Shown in pieces: positions 1 through 8,542 of a stretch of DNA of 35,709 bases. Origin of the DNA: Bacillota bacterium. Its GTDB lineage: Bacteria > Bacillota > Clostridia > Lachnospirales > Lachnospiraceae. The stretch spans positions 1-35,709 of the forward strand of contig JAEZZO010000044.1 of NCBI GenBank assembly GCA_023418475.1, written 5' to 3'. Made by a program: the position numbers and the translations under genes. Each line of letters opens with the position of its first letter. Position 1 is the first letter of the stretch. Below the pieces are notes generated by a model that saw nothing but the letters and a program-made list of their open reading frames with translations, ran no database searches and had not been told where the DNA came from.

Positions 1-278
1 CTTAGGCGGGGCTTATTAAAGTACTTCTAGTCCAGTAACTGCCACTCAAGTACCTTTCAAAAAATAGCAGATTGGCACTTTGGTTAGATTTATTCATTTT
101 CGGACTACAGTTTACGGAAACTCAAGCGCGATCTTGTTAAATTCGCTTAAAGTTATGCACAAAGAGTCCAACAATTTTCAACAAAATATACTTGTATCAT
201 TTCCTGTTTTGCCTTATAATCAAAGTTATTGGTTTTATTAAATAAAAATTAATGAGATGTTAAGGAAGGAGAAACATC
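1..278. other. Left-edge intergenic region upstream of pta
   Basis: No gene can be supported here. One plus-strand frame reads Leu-Gly-Gly-Ala-Tyr then TAA at 2-19, which could be the tail of a gene outside the window, but five codons prove nothing. A hairpin can form between AAAGTACTT (18-26) and AAGTACCTTT (48-57). A short dyad AGTTTACGGAAACT lies at 109-122. The pta promoter is at 192-220 and the ribosome binding site at 262-271. Confidence 0.5.
192..220 (+). promoter_or_regulatory. SigA-type promoter of pta
   Basis: A -35 box TTGTAT (192-197) and a perfect -10 box TATAAT (215-220) are separated by 17 bases. The predicted transcript starts near 227 and gives a leader of about 50 bases with ribosome binding site AAGGAAGGAG (262-271) before the pta ATG. 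Confidence 0.75.
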
Positions 279-1274
279 ATGGGTTTTATCGACGTAATCA
301 AAGAGAGAGCCAAAAAAGACATTAAGACAATTGTACTGCCGGAGAGTGATGATATCAGGACACTGCAGGCAGCAAGCAAAATTTTAGCAGAGGATATTGC
401 TAATATTGTACTGGTAGGTAATAAGGAAGCAATCGAGGAGAAAGCAGATGGTCTTGATTTATCAAAAGCAACCATCATTGATCCTGATAATACAGATAAG
501 CTTCAGGGATATGTCGATCTTCTTGTTGAAATCAGAAAGAGCAAGGGAATGACACCTGAAAAAGCAAAGGAACTGTTAACAAAGGATTATTTATACTTTG
601 GTGTTACGATGGTGAAAGCAGGCGATGCAGATGGTATGGTATCCGGTGCGGTTCATTCCACCGCGGATACACTTCGTCCATCTCTTCAGATTTTAAAGAC
701 AGCTCCGAATACGAAGCTTGTATCCGCATTCTTCGTAATTGTTGTTCCCAATTGTGAATTCGGTGAAGAGGGAACCTTTATATTCTCAGATGCCGGTCTG
801 GTACAGAATCCAAATCCGGAAGAGCTGGCTGCAATTGCAGGAAGCAGTGCAAAGAGCTTTGCTGCATTAGTAGAGAAAGAACCAATTGTTGCGATGCTTT
901 CCCATTCCACGAAGGGAAGTGCTTCCCATGCCGATGTAGATAAGGTTGTAGAGGCTACTAAAATTGCAAAGGAATTATATCCTGATATTAAGCTTGATGG
1001 TGAATTCCAGCTGGATGCTGCAATTGTTCCGAGTGTTGGATCCTCCAAAGCGCCGGGAAGTGAAATTGCCGGTAAAGCAAATGTACTTATCTTCCCTGAT
1101 CTGGATGCCGGTAATATCGGATACAAACTGGCACAGAGACTTGCGAAGGCAGAAGCATATGGTCCTATTACACAGGGTATTGCAAAACCTGTAAATGATC
1201 TGTCCAGAGGCTGTTCTGCAGATGACATCGTAGGAGTTATTGCAATTACAGCTGTTCAGGCTACTTCCAAATAA
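279..1274 (+). CDS. pta: Phosphate acetyltransferase
   Basis: Converts acetyl-CoA and phosphate to acetyl phosphate and CoA in the cytosol, the first step of the Pta-AckA acetate and ATP pathway. The 331-residue length matches the short, single-domain clostridial form (about 320-335 residues). Family landmarks are an N-terminal LPESDD segment, the central SHSTKGSASHADVD stretch, the DGEFQLDAA motif, and the C-terminal FPDLDAGNIGYKLAQRL and ITQGIAKPVNDLSRG segments that line the CoA/phosphate site. The ATG at 279 follows AAGGAAGGAG with good spacing. ackA follows after a 95-base gap with no terminator, so co-transcription from the promoter at 192-220 is likely. Confidence 0.97.
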   Translation: MGFIDVIKERAKKDIKTIVLPESDDIRTLQAASKILAEDIANIVLVGNKEAIEEKADGLDLSKATIIDPDNTDKLQGYVDLLVEIRKSKGMTPEKAKELLTKDYLYFGVTMVKAGDADGMVSGAVHSTADTLRPSLQILKTAPNTKLVSAFFVIVVPNCEFGEEGTFIFSDAGLVQNPNPEELAAIAGSSAKSFAALVEKEPIVAMLSHSTKGSASHADVDKVVEATKIAKELYPDIKLDGEFQLDAAIVPSVGSSKAPGSEIAGKANVLIFPDLDAGNIGYKLAQRLAKAEAYGPITQGIAKPVNDLSRGCSADDIVGVIAITAVQATSK

Positions 1275-1298
1275 AACTTAAAAATAAATATATTTTAG

Positions 1299-1310
1299 AA
1301 CAAATTTGTT
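1299..1310. other. Perfect 12-bp palindrome between pta and ackA
   Basis: AACAAATTTGTT is a perfect palindrome in the pta-ackA spacer. It could be an operator or chance in AT-rich DNA. No T-run follows, so it is not a terminator. Confidence 0.35.
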
Positions 1311-1369
1311 TAGCCAACAGGATAATTATCCGGATTAATTTCTAAATTGTAGAAAAGAGGTAAATAGAA

Positions 1370-2563
1370 ATGAAGGTTCTTGTTATTAATTGCGGCAGTT
1401 CCTCTTTAAAATACCAGTTAATCGATTCTGACAGCGAAAAAGTATTAGCAGTCGGTCTTTGCGAAAGAATTGGACAGGATGTCAGCTATTTAAAACATAC
1501 ACCGGACGGCGGTGAAAAAGTTGTAATTGAAGCAAGCATGGAAAATCATGAAGTTGCTGTAAAAATGGTTCTGGATGCGTTAGTCGATACAAAGTATGGT
1601 GTCATCAAATCTCTCGATGAAATAGGTGCTGTTGGTCATAGAGTTGTACATGGCGGCGAGAAGTTTGCAGATTCCGCTATTATTACGGAAGAGATGATTA
1701 AGGCAGTAGAGGAGTGCAATGATCTTGCACCTCTGCATAATCCAGCTAACTTAATTGGTATTCGTGCATGCCAGGCTCTGATGAATAAGGTGCCTATGGT
1801 TGCTGTATTTGATACGGCTTTCCATCAGACGATGCCGGCAAAGGCATATCTTTATGGACTACCTCACGAATATTATGATAAATATAAGATTCGCAAATAT
1901 GGTTTCCACGGAACAAGTCACAGCTATGTTTCCAAGAAATTAGCGGAATTCTTAGGCCTGGATATTAATCATTCCAAGATTATTGTATGCCACCTTGGAA
2001 ACGGTGCAAGTATTTCTGCGGTTGAAAATGGTAAATCCGTAGATACTAGTATGGGACTTACTCCTCTGGCAGGTCTTGTAATGGGAACCAGATGTGGTGA
2101 CATTGATCCGCAAATCATCGAATATATTGCAAACAAAGAAAATAAGAGCCTGGAAGAAGTAATGAATGTACTGAATAAAAAATCCGGTGTCCAGGGTATG
2201 TCCGATGTATCAAGCGATTTCAGAGATCTGAGTGCGGCAATTGCGCAGGGAAATGAATTAGCAAAGGAAGCTTATGATGTTTTTGTTTACCGTGTGGCGA
2301 AATATGTAGGCGGATATGTTGCAGCCATGAATGGTGTGGATGCCATTGCATTTACAGCAGGTATTGGTGAAAATGATGGCAAAGTCAGAGCAGATGTATG
2401 TCAGTATTTTGGTTACCTGGGTGTTACAGTTGATCCGGAGAAGAATAAGATCAGAGGAGAAGAAGTAACAATTACGACGGAGGATTCCAAGGTTAAGGTA
2501 TGTGTCATTCCGACGAATGAGGAATTAACAATTGCCAGAGAAACAGTTGCGCTTGTAAAATAG
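1370..2563 (+). CDS. ackA: Acetate kinase
   Basis: Transfers phosphate from acetyl phosphate to ADP, giving acetate and ATP; it is the substrate-level phosphorylation partner of Pta. The 397 residues are typical for the family (about 395-405). Signatures in order are VLVINCGSSSLKYQ at the N-terminus (first acetate/propionate kinase pattern), HRVVHGGE, FDTAFHQTMP with the catalytic Asp, RKYGFHGTSHSYV (second pattern, with the phosphate-contacting His), HLGNGASI, MGTRCGDIDP with the catalytic Arg, and FTAGIGEND near the C-terminus. The ATG is preceded by AGAGG. No terminator is visible after the stop; the next gene has its own promoter. Confidence 0.98.
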   Translation: MKVLVINCGSSSLKYQLIDSDSEKVLAVGLCERIGQDVSYLKHTPDGGEKVVIEASMENHEVAVKMVLDALVDTKYGVIKSLDEIGAVGHRVVHGGEKFADSAIITEEMIKAVEECNDLAPLHNPANLIGIRACQALMNKVPMVAVFDTAFHQTMPAKAYLYGLPHEYYDKYKIRKYGFHGTSHSYVSKKLAEFLGLDINHSKIIVCHLGNGASISAVENGKSVDTSMGLTPLAGLVMGTRCGDIDPQIIEYIANKENKSLEEVMNVLNKKSGVQGMSDVSSDFRDLSAAIAQGNELAKEAYDVFVYRVAKYVGGYVAAMNGVDAIAFTAGIGENDGKVRADVCQYFGYLGVTVDPEKNKIRGEEVTITTEDSKVKVCVIPTNEELTIARETVALVK

Positions 2564-2591
2564 AAAGCTTGTAATATTTCTTATTTTGTGA

Positions 2592-2620
2592 TTGACAAAT
2601 AATAACACAATAGGTATAAT
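2592..2620 (+). promoter_or_regulatory. Consensus SigA promoter of the DUF177-rpmF operon
   Basis: Perfect -35 TTGACA (2592-2597) and perfect -10 TATAAT (2615-2620) with a 17-base spacer. This predicts strong constitutive transcription, as expected for a ribosomal protein operon. The leader to the first ATG is about 95 bases. Confidence 0.9.
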
Positions 2621-2720
2621 ACAAGAAGTGCGTTGAAAATTCGGGAAATGGAAAGAATTTTACGTAAAAAATAAGGGTTTTCTTTATTTAATTATGCAGT
2701 AGATATTCGGAGAGATCATC

Positions 2721-3248
2721 ATGCTTATATCTTTATCAGAAATAATGAACACAAAGGAAGAGGTAGTAAGAATCAAGGCCCCAATTGAGCTTACAGAGTT
2801 TGATTACCGGGGTATGTCTTATGAGTTTTCCAAGAAAGAATCGGTAGATCTGATAATTACTAATCTTGGCAACAGGACAGTAATGATAGAAGGCAGTACG
2901 AAAATTTCTCTGGTCCTGTTCTGCAGCAGGTGTCTGAAAGAAATTATTTATCCTATGGAAATAAGCTTCCAGAAGGAAATTGATTTCAATCTTTCAGAAG
3001 AAGAACGTGCTAAGGATTTGGATGAAACAAATTATATTATTGGATACAATCTGGATGTAGACACATTGATTTACGATGAAATCTTAATTGGTTTTCCCAT
3101 GAAACTGCTATGTAGTGAGGATTGCAAAGGTCTATGCTTAAGTTGTGGAACTAATTTAAATGAGAAGACTTGTGACTGCGATAATTACAATTATGATCCC
3201 AGAATGTCAGTAATCCGAGATATCTTCAACAATTTTAAGGAGGTGTGA
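2721..3248 (+). CDS. DUF177 (YceD-family) protein
   Basis: A 175-residue member of the DUF177/YceD family, which is almost always encoded directly upstream of rpmF. In bacteria and plants the family is tied to 23S rRNA accumulation; the exact function in clostridia is not established. The C-terminal third carries the cysteine cluster seen in many Firmicute members: C131, C135, C139 and C142 (CSEDCKGLCLSCG), then a CDC pair, probably binding zinc. The start at 2721 follows GGAGAG; an in-frame ATG at 2745 is a possible but poorer alternative. The gene ends four bases before rpmF and shares its promoter. Confidence 0.9.
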   Translation: MLISLSEIMNTKEEVVRIKAPIELTEFDYRGMSYEFSKKESVDLIITNLGNRTVMIEGSTKISLVLFCSRCLKEIIYPMEISFQKEIDFNLSEEERAKDLDETNYIIGYNLDVDTLIYDEILIGFPMKLLCSEDCKGLCLSCGTNLNEKTCDCDNYNYDPRMSVIRDIFNNFKEV

Positions 3249-3252
3249 GACA

Positions 3253-3435
3253 ATGTCTATTTGTCCTAAAGGTAAACATTCAAAAGCTAGAAGAGATAGC
3301 CGTAGAGCTAACTGGAAAATGAGTGCTCCTAATTTAGTTAAGTGCAGCAAATGTGGAGAACTTATGGTTCCTCATAGAGTATGTAAGGCTTGTGGCTCTT
3401 ACAACAAAAAAGAAATCATTTCTCAGGAACAATAA
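3253..3435 (+). CDS. rpmF: 50S ribosomal protein L32
   Basis: A component of the large ribosomal subunit, 60 residues as usual for L32. The N-terminus has the basic SKARRDSRRANWKM motif. A zinc ribbon of the C+ type is intact: C31-X2-C34 and C44-X2-C47. The ribosome binding site AAGGAGGTG lies inside the end of the DUF177 gene, so the two are likely translated together. An intrinsic terminator follows at once. Confidence 0.98.
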   Translation: MSICPKGKHSKARRDSRRANWKMSAPNLVKCSKCGELMVPHRVCKACGSYNKKEIISQEQ

Positions 3436-3443
3436 TAAAAACT

Positions 3444-3477
3444 GGGCTTTCCGAAGTGTTTCGGGAAGCCCTTTTTT
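3444..3477 (+). terminator. Intrinsic terminator after rpmF
   Basis: GGGCTTTCCGAA (3444-3455) pairs with the arm ending GGGAAGCCC (to 3471) around a short loop, with one mismatch, followed by a T-run (3472-3477). Confidence 0.92.
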
Positions 3478-3576
3478 CTTATCCATCTATACAACCTGAA
3501 AAGGGCTTTTGGGTAATATATGACACACCGGGGCAAAGAGGTTTTTTTGGCTAAGATAAGCCGTACCGGATAATAA

Positions 3577-4713
3577 TTAATTTTTCTTACCCATTAGATA
3601 CTTCAGCAGATGCTTTACATATAGTTCTAATTTATGTTCCTGAAGTAGAGAATCAGTATGTATTTCAACAAAGGTTATTTTATCGTGGTAGGAAAATTGA
3701 AAGCAGGGAGTTATTACCGCTTCATATTGAGGCACAAAGATACCCTGCTTTTTTCTGTAACAGTTAGAAAGTTTTGCTTTTTCTCGGTGATTTTTATCGA
3801 CATAAGCTGCAAGAGTTTTGTGAACTGCATAATCCTCAGCCGGCAGATAATAATAATCCTTATAGTTTTCATAGAAATATTTCAATTCCCCATTATAAAT
3901 TTCGACCGTCAGAACTGCTGTTTGGCGGAAGGCTGTAAAATGTACAAAATCATTCGTATAGTTTATCTCAACCGGCACCGAGGAGGCAATTTCAAAACGG
4001 ATACGCAGATGCTCCTGTTCAACATATGCTTGTAGAATTCGATAGGGTTTTTCAAATAAATCAATGTAGTTAAGGATGGGACTGATAAGAAGCAGACCTT
4101 TTATATCATCTTCATTGTGCAGAAGCAGTTGCCCAAACAGATTATCGGCTTCTGATGATGAGGATGAAGTATAGTCCGATAATCTTTGGTTTCTGAGTAT
4201 TTCAAGGCGTTTTTTGCCTAAATACTGCTGGTATACAGAAATTAAATCGCCGCCGCTCATGGTATCTTTTCTTTTGATTTTCAGAAAAGCTTCGATTGAT
4301 TTTTGCCGCAGGCTGTCTAATTTCAGCAGCTTTTTATAAGGCATTATTTTTTTGTACAGATCAATACTGATGATATGAATAAACGGATCCTCCAGATGCA
4401 ATGAAACACATTTTCGTTGGAGATAAGGAATATCAAAGCCTGAACCGTTATAATGCACTAATACATCATGATCTTTTAAAAATTCAATAAAAGATAAAAT
4501 TATGATACGTTCTTCCTCAATTCCTTCCGAGAACCATTGTATAATATGATAACGGGACGCTTTATAATATGCACAGCCAATCAGATAAAGATAGGAAGTA
4601 TCTGCTGAGAGACCGGTTGTTTCAATATCAAAAAAAATAACTTTGTTAATATCATAATCGTTTTCAAAGGGATAACAGTCAATTTGTTCCAACGCAAATT
4701 CTCTGGTAAGCAT
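3577..4713 (-). CDS. RNase H-like 3'-5' exonuclease, YprB type
   Basis: A DEDD-superfamily exonuclease-like protein of the YprB group (COG3359). Motif Exo I is FFDIETTG (Asp and Glu ligands) near residues 27-34, Exo II is VHYNGSGFD near residue 90, and Exo III is HNEDD near residue 205, so the metal-binding residues look intact. The second half is poorly conserved. The substrate is not known for this family; DNA or RNA processing is inferred. Two starts compete. The reading frame also opens at 4737, behind a modest GGAG, but the ATG at 4713 has a much stronger site (AAGGAGGGG, 4726-4718, six bases between core and ATG), so I prefer it (378 residues). The gene is monocistronic on the minus strand and divergent from the cardiolipin synthase fusion. 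Confidence 0.85.
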   Translation of the reverse strand: MLTREFALEQIDCYPFENDYDINKVIFFDIETTGLSADTSYLYLIGCAYYKASRYHIIQWFSEGIEEERIIILSFIEFLKDHDVLVHYNGSGFDIPYLQRKCVSLHLEDPFIHIISIDLYKKIMPYKKLLKLDSLRQKSIEAFLKIKRKDTMSGGDLISVYQQYLGKKRLEILRNQRLSDYTSSSSSEADNLFGQLLLHNEDDIKGLLLISPILNYIDLFEKPYRILQAYVEQEHLRIRFEIASSVPVEINYTNDFVHFTAFRQTAVLTVEIYNGELKYFYENYKDYYYLPAEDYAVHKTLAAYVDKNHREKAKLSNCYRKKQGIFVPQYEAVITPCFQFSYHDKITFVEIHTDSLLQEHKLELYVKHLLKYLMGKKN

Positions 4714-4761
4714 AAGGCCCCTCCTTCGGGATATCATTAACGTCTCCTGTTCCCAGGTGTT

Positions 4762-4790
4762 ATTGTAGCACAGGATAAAGATTATGAAAA
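4762..4790 (-). promoter_or_regulatory. Minus-strand promoter of the YprB-like gene
   Basis: On the minus strand TTTTCA (4790-4785) and TACAAT (4767-4762) are 17 bases apart. The -10 is preceded by TGC, giving an extended -10. Transcription would start about 20 bases upstream of the 4737 ATG. Confidence 0.6.
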
Positions 4791-4865
4791 CACCTAAATC
4801 TGACTTATGAAACTATTAAATTACTATTAAAACAAAAAAAATTTACTGTACTTGTGAAGACGTTG

Positions 4866-4874
4866 TGCTATACT
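4866..4874 (+). promoter_or_regulatory. Possible extended -10 for the CmpB-cardiolipin synthase gene
   Basis: TGCTATACT is an extended -10 element on the plus strand, about 80 bases before the ATG at 4953. No good -35 lies at the right distance, so this is a weak call. Confidence 0.4.
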
Positions 4875-4952
4875 TCTCGTTATAGATAAAACTGGTAAGC
4901 ACATACGCGGCTTGCAGTGAAATACTTGAAGAATGCGAAGAGGTGATAACCG

Positions 4953-7424
4953 ATGTGGGATTTGAAATTGTTCCATTATGATTTTTACTATCTGTTTTAC
5001 ATTTTTATCTTATATGGAGTCTTTGGCTGGGTTTATGAAAGCTGTCTGGTTTCCTTTAAGAGAAAAACCTTTATCAACAGAGGTTTTTTAAATGGACCGA
5101 TTATTCCAATTTATGGCAGCGGAGCTTTGGTTATTTTTCTTGCGTTCTGGAATGTAAGAAATGATTTTTTACTTGCATTTTTAGGCGGTGTCATTCTGGC
5201 AACCCTGCTGGAATACCTTACCTCTGCAGTCATGGAGATGGTTTTTCACACCAGATGGTGGGATTACAGCAATCTGCCCTTCAATCTAAAAGGAAGAATA
5301 TGTCTTCCGGTTTCATTGTTCTGGGGAATGTTAACGCTTTTGATGCTCCATCTGTTTCAGCCTGGTATCAATTATTTAATCGGTGCACTTCCCAGGAGAA
5401 CAGGTGAAATATTGGGTTATATTATATTTCCGGTTTTTACTTTGGATACAGTCTCAGCAATCATTTCGTCTATCAAGCTGGATAAGATACTGGCCAAACT
5501 AAATGATTTGCGGCAGGATATGACGGATTATGTGAGCACCACAAAAATCTATGGAACCGGTGAAGAATTAATCGGAAAATTCTCTGATATAAGAATGCAG
5601 GGATTGTTTACAGAGGTAAAGTATAAATTCGAAACAAAAATTCATAATTCTAAGCCGGGCAAATTGAATAGTTTTCCGGAATTAAAGGAATTAAGACCGG
5701 AAATTGAAGCCAAGATGAAAGAATTCCTGAAGCGCTATCAGAACATTAAAACGCAAAGATCCCATATTCGTTTGTTAAAAGCATTCCCTTCGATGAAGGT
5801 TGGCAAGAGAGAAGCGGCACTTAGCGACTTAAGGGAGAAAATCAGTAAAAAAGGTGTTCTGGAATTGAGTAAAGATTTAAGAGTAGAAGTATCCGGTACA
5901 ATAAAGGGTTATTTAAGCGGATTTTTAAGAGCGGCATTGGTAGGACTCCTCGTTCTGGCACAGTTTATTTTAATTATTTATCTGTCGTATCTGCTTCAAG
6001 GCTATACGATTTATATTTATTCTGTCATTCAGATTTTAAGTATAATTGTTGTAATCGGTCTGGTTAATGATAACCGGAATGCATCCTATAAAGTTAGCTG
6101 GATCTGTATCATTACGTTATTTCCGATTACCGGACATATTATGTTTATGCTATGGGGGAATACGCGTCGTAAGAAGATTGATCAGAGCATCTTAAAGAAG
6201 CTACAAAGAGGCTCTGAGTTTCTGGAATTTGATGAGGAGGTTATGAAAAAGTTCTTTGAGCAATATCCGACGAAGAGCAGGATGACAAGGTATCTGGAAT
6301 CTAATTCATTTCCTTTGTATAAAAATAACAAAATTGATTACTATCCCATGGGGGAAGATACTTTTGAAGCAATTTTTGAAGAGATTGAAAAGGCGAAAAG
6401 CTTTATCCTGATTGATTTTTTTATTGTTGGAGAAGGGGTACTGTGGGATAAGATGCATGAAAGGTTATTGACGAAAATCAGGGAGGGTGTAAGGGTTCTC
6501 TTTTTATATGACGATTTCGGAGCGATGCTTCGTACGCCTACGAACTTCAAAAGAAGCCTGGAAGGCGAAGGCTTTGAGGTACGTATTTTTAACCCGGTCC
6601 ATAAGTACACCGATAAGCTCTATATGAATTACCGATCACATCAGAAAATTATAGTAGTGGATGGAAATGTAGGATTTACCGGAGGAATGAACCTGGCAGA
6701 TGAATACGTTAACCTCGTTCATCGTTTTGGTATCTGGAAGGATAATGCGATAAAAGTAGAAGGTGATGCAGTCTGGGGTCTGACGGTTACCTTTCTGCAG
6801 ATGTGGGAGGTTTCTGGAAATACAGAACCGATGGATTATACTCCGTTCCGGCCTACAAAGCAGTTTGAAGAAAGTGATACATTCTGTCAGGTGGTATCGG
6901 ACGGACCGGCCAATAATCCGAGAAATCCGGTTGAGAATATATATAAGCAGACAATCTATTATGCTAAGAAAATATTGTATATTACCACACCTTATCTTAT
7001 AATTGAAGATGACATCAGAGATGCTTTGATCACGGCAGCTTCCAGCGGGATTGATGTACGTATTATAACACCGTTTATTCCTGACAAAAAGAATGTAAAG
7101 ATACTGACAAACTATAATTATGGAAGACTGCTGGAGGCAGGTGTCCGTATTTTCGAATATTCACCCGGGTTTATTCATGCAAAGACAATTATTAATGAGG
7201 ACTGCGGTATTGTCGGAACCATCAATATGGATTATCGCAGCTTTTATCTGCATTATGAATGCGGTGTATGGATCTGTGACAGAAAAACGATCAACACGAT
7301 TAAGGAGGATCTGCAGAAAACAATGGATCAGTGTCATGAGGTAACTTATGAAGAGTGGAAGAACAGACCTTTTATTATAAAATTATACCAGAGATTTTTG
7401 AACCTGTTTTCAACTTTAATGTAA
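4953..7424 (+). CDS. Fusion: CmpB-type membrane domain + cardiolipin synthase
   Basis: An 823-residue membrane protein with two parts. Residues 1-190 resemble the putative ABC-transporter type IV / CmpB family (PF06541, DUF1113): several membrane segments and the motifs FGWVYES, INRGFLNGP and IPIYGSG. Residues 190-320 are a charged helical linker. From about 325 on it is a bacterial cardiolipin synthase: two N-terminal membrane helices, then two phospholipase D half-sites. The first HKD motif is canonical (H563, K565, D570, then GFTGGMNLADEY). The second has H742 and K744, but Glu at 749, where Asp is usual, followed by Asp 750, then GTINMDYRSFYLHYECG. The likely reaction joins two phosphatidylglycerols to cardiolipin and glycerol. 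The ribosome binding site is AGAGGTGAT. The domain join is in one open frame with no sign of assembly error. Confidence 0.85.
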   Translation: MWDLKLFHYDFYYLFYIFILYGVFGWVYESCLVSFKRKTFINRGFLNGPIIPIYGSGALVIFLAFWNVRNDFLLAFLGGVILATLLEYLTSAVMEMVFHTRWWDYSNLPFNLKGRICLPVSLFWGMLTLLMLHLFQPGINYLIGALPRRTGEILGYIIFPVFTLDTVSAIISSIKLDKILAKLNDLRQDMTDYVSTTKIYGTGEELIGKFSDIRMQGLFTEVKYKFETKIHNSKPGKLNSFPELKELRPEIEAKMKEFLKRYQNIKTQRSHIRLLKAFPSMKVGKREAALSDLREKISKKGVLELSKDLRVEVSGTIKGYLSGFLRAALVGLLVLAQFILIIYLSYLLQGYTIYIYSVIQILSIIVVIGLVNDNRNASYKVSWICIITLFPITGHIMFMLWGNTRRKKIDQSILKKLQRGSEFLEFDEEVMKKFFEQYPTKSRMTRYLESNSFPLYKNNKIDYYPMGEDTFEAIFEEIEKAKSFILIDFFIVGEGVLWDKMHERLLTKIREGVRVLFLYDDFGAMLRTPTNFKRSLEGEGFEVRIFNPVHKYTDKLYMNYRSHQKIIVVDGNVGFTGGMNLADEYVNLVHRFGIWKDNAIKVEGDAVWGLTVTFLQMWEVSGNTEPMDYTPFRPTKQFEESDTFCQVVSDGPANNPRNPVENIYKQTIYYAKKILYITTPYLIIEDDIRDALITAASSGIDVRIITPFIPDKKNVKILTNYNYGRLLEAGVRIFEYSPGFIHAKTIINEDCGIVGTINMDYRSFYLHYECGVWICDRKTINTIKEDLQKTMDQCHEVTYEEWKNRPFIIKLYQRFLNLFSTLM

Positions 7425-7550
7425 GATACGACTAAATTTGCATTGAGCAGGAGCGTTTTATTCTTTTCTGATTTGTGCCGCCAATAGGATACACAGGCTT
7501 TCTGTTAGAGAATGGAGATAAGCGAAGGCTGTTATAAGGAGGAATTACCT

Positions 7551-7811
7551 ATGTATACGAATGTTTGTAAGCATTGTCATAAGGTATTTGTTTCACGTTT
7601 TAAGGCATATACCTGTGAGGCATGCAGACAGATTGACAGTGACCATTTTGATGATATAGAGGCTTATCTGAAGGAATATCCGAACAGCAATGCACTTCAG
7701 GTATCAGAAGCACTGGGTATAACGGCTTTTGAGGTATTGAATTATCTGAAGGAAGGCAGGTTAAATATTGCGCACGGACATTTTGAGAGACTGCCGGATC
7801 AGGAGGAATGA
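7551..7811 (+). CDS. Zinc-ribbon / helix-turn-helix protein, YvyF-like
   Basis: A small (86-residue) protein with a CxxC pair (CKHC) and a second CEAC pair forming a likely zinc ribbon, then a helix-turn-helix-like region (NALQVSEALGITAFEVLNYLKEGRL). This resembles the YvyF/TIGR03826 'flagellar operon protein' family of Firmicutes, but no flagellar gene is near. The ATG at 7551 has a strong AAGGAGG (7536-7542) eight bases upstream; the longer frame opening at 7512 lacks one. It lies between the cardiolipin synthase fusion and ruvA. Function unknown; regulation of a nearby operon is only a guess. Confidence 0.75.
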   Translation: MYTNVCKHCHKVFVSRFKAYTCEACRQIDSDHFDDIEAYLKEYPNSNALQVSEALGITAFEVLNYLKEGRLNIAHGHFERLPDQEE

Positions 7812-7879
7812 GTGAATGAAATTGAAGGTATGTAATTCTAATACAATGCCAAAGTCACTGCGGCAGAACGGGGAGTTTT

Positions 7880-8485
7880 ATGATTGGTTATTTAAAAGGT
7901 GAACTTGCTGAAATAAAAGAAAATTATGTAGTGCTTGAAGTGGGAAATATAGGATATGAAGTTTATCTTCCTGCCTCTTCCATCGGGAAGCTACCGGGGA
8001 GGAGCAGTACAATTAAGATTTATACCTATCTTCATGTAAGGGAAGATGCAATTAATCTCTTTGGTTTTCTTACCAAGGATGATCTGGAGATGTTTAAGCT
8101 GCTGATTACGGTTAACGGTATCGGACCGAAGGGAGCACTGGGTATTTTATCCGTCATTTCAGCAGATGATATTCGGTTTGCGGTGCTTGCAGAAGACGTC
8201 AAGACAATTGCGAAAGCTCCTGGGATCGGAAATAAAACAGCAGGTAAATTAATTCTGGAGCTGAAGGATAAATTCAAGCTTGAGACAGCTTTTGAAAAAC
8301 GACTGCAAAATCAGGCAGAGGAGGGCGGTGCCAATGCAATCTACAATAAAAAAGAGGAAGCGGTTGCCGCACTTACCGTACTTGGCTATACCGGATCGGA
8401 TGCACTTAAAATTGTAAACCAGATTGATATTACTCCGGATATGACTTCGGAAGAAATATTAAAGCTGTGTTTGAAAAAGATGTAA
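7880..8485 (+). CDS. ruvA: Holliday junction DNA helicase subunit RuvA
   Basis: Binds four-way junctions as a tetramer and loads the RuvB motor for branch migration in recombination repair. The 201-residue length is standard. Domain I has the OB-fold start MIGYLKGELAEI and LHVREDAINLFGF. Domain II carries two helix-hairpin-helix motifs, VNGIGPKGALGIL and APGIGNKTAGKLILELKDK. Domain III (EEAVAALTVLGY to the end), which contacts RuvB, is present. ruvB begins 57 bases downstream, forming the usual ruvAB operon. Confidence 0.97.
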   Translation: MIGYLKGELAEIKENYVVLEVGNIGYEVYLPASSIGKLPGRSSTIKIYTYLHVREDAINLFGFLTKDDLEMFKLLITVNGIGPKGALGILSVISADDIRFAVLAEDVKTIAKAPGIGNKTAGKLILELKDKFKLETAFEKRLQNQAEEGGANAIYNKKEEAVAALTVLGYTGSDALKIVNQIDITPDMTSEEILKLCLKKM

Positions 8486-8542
8486 TATTATAAATGATAA
8501 GAAAATTGCAGATGGATCTCGTAATCTGCACTGGAGAGATTT

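Noticed and set aside
686..1228. 180-codon minus-strand frame inside pta
   Set aside because: A shadow of a strongly conserved gene on the other strand.
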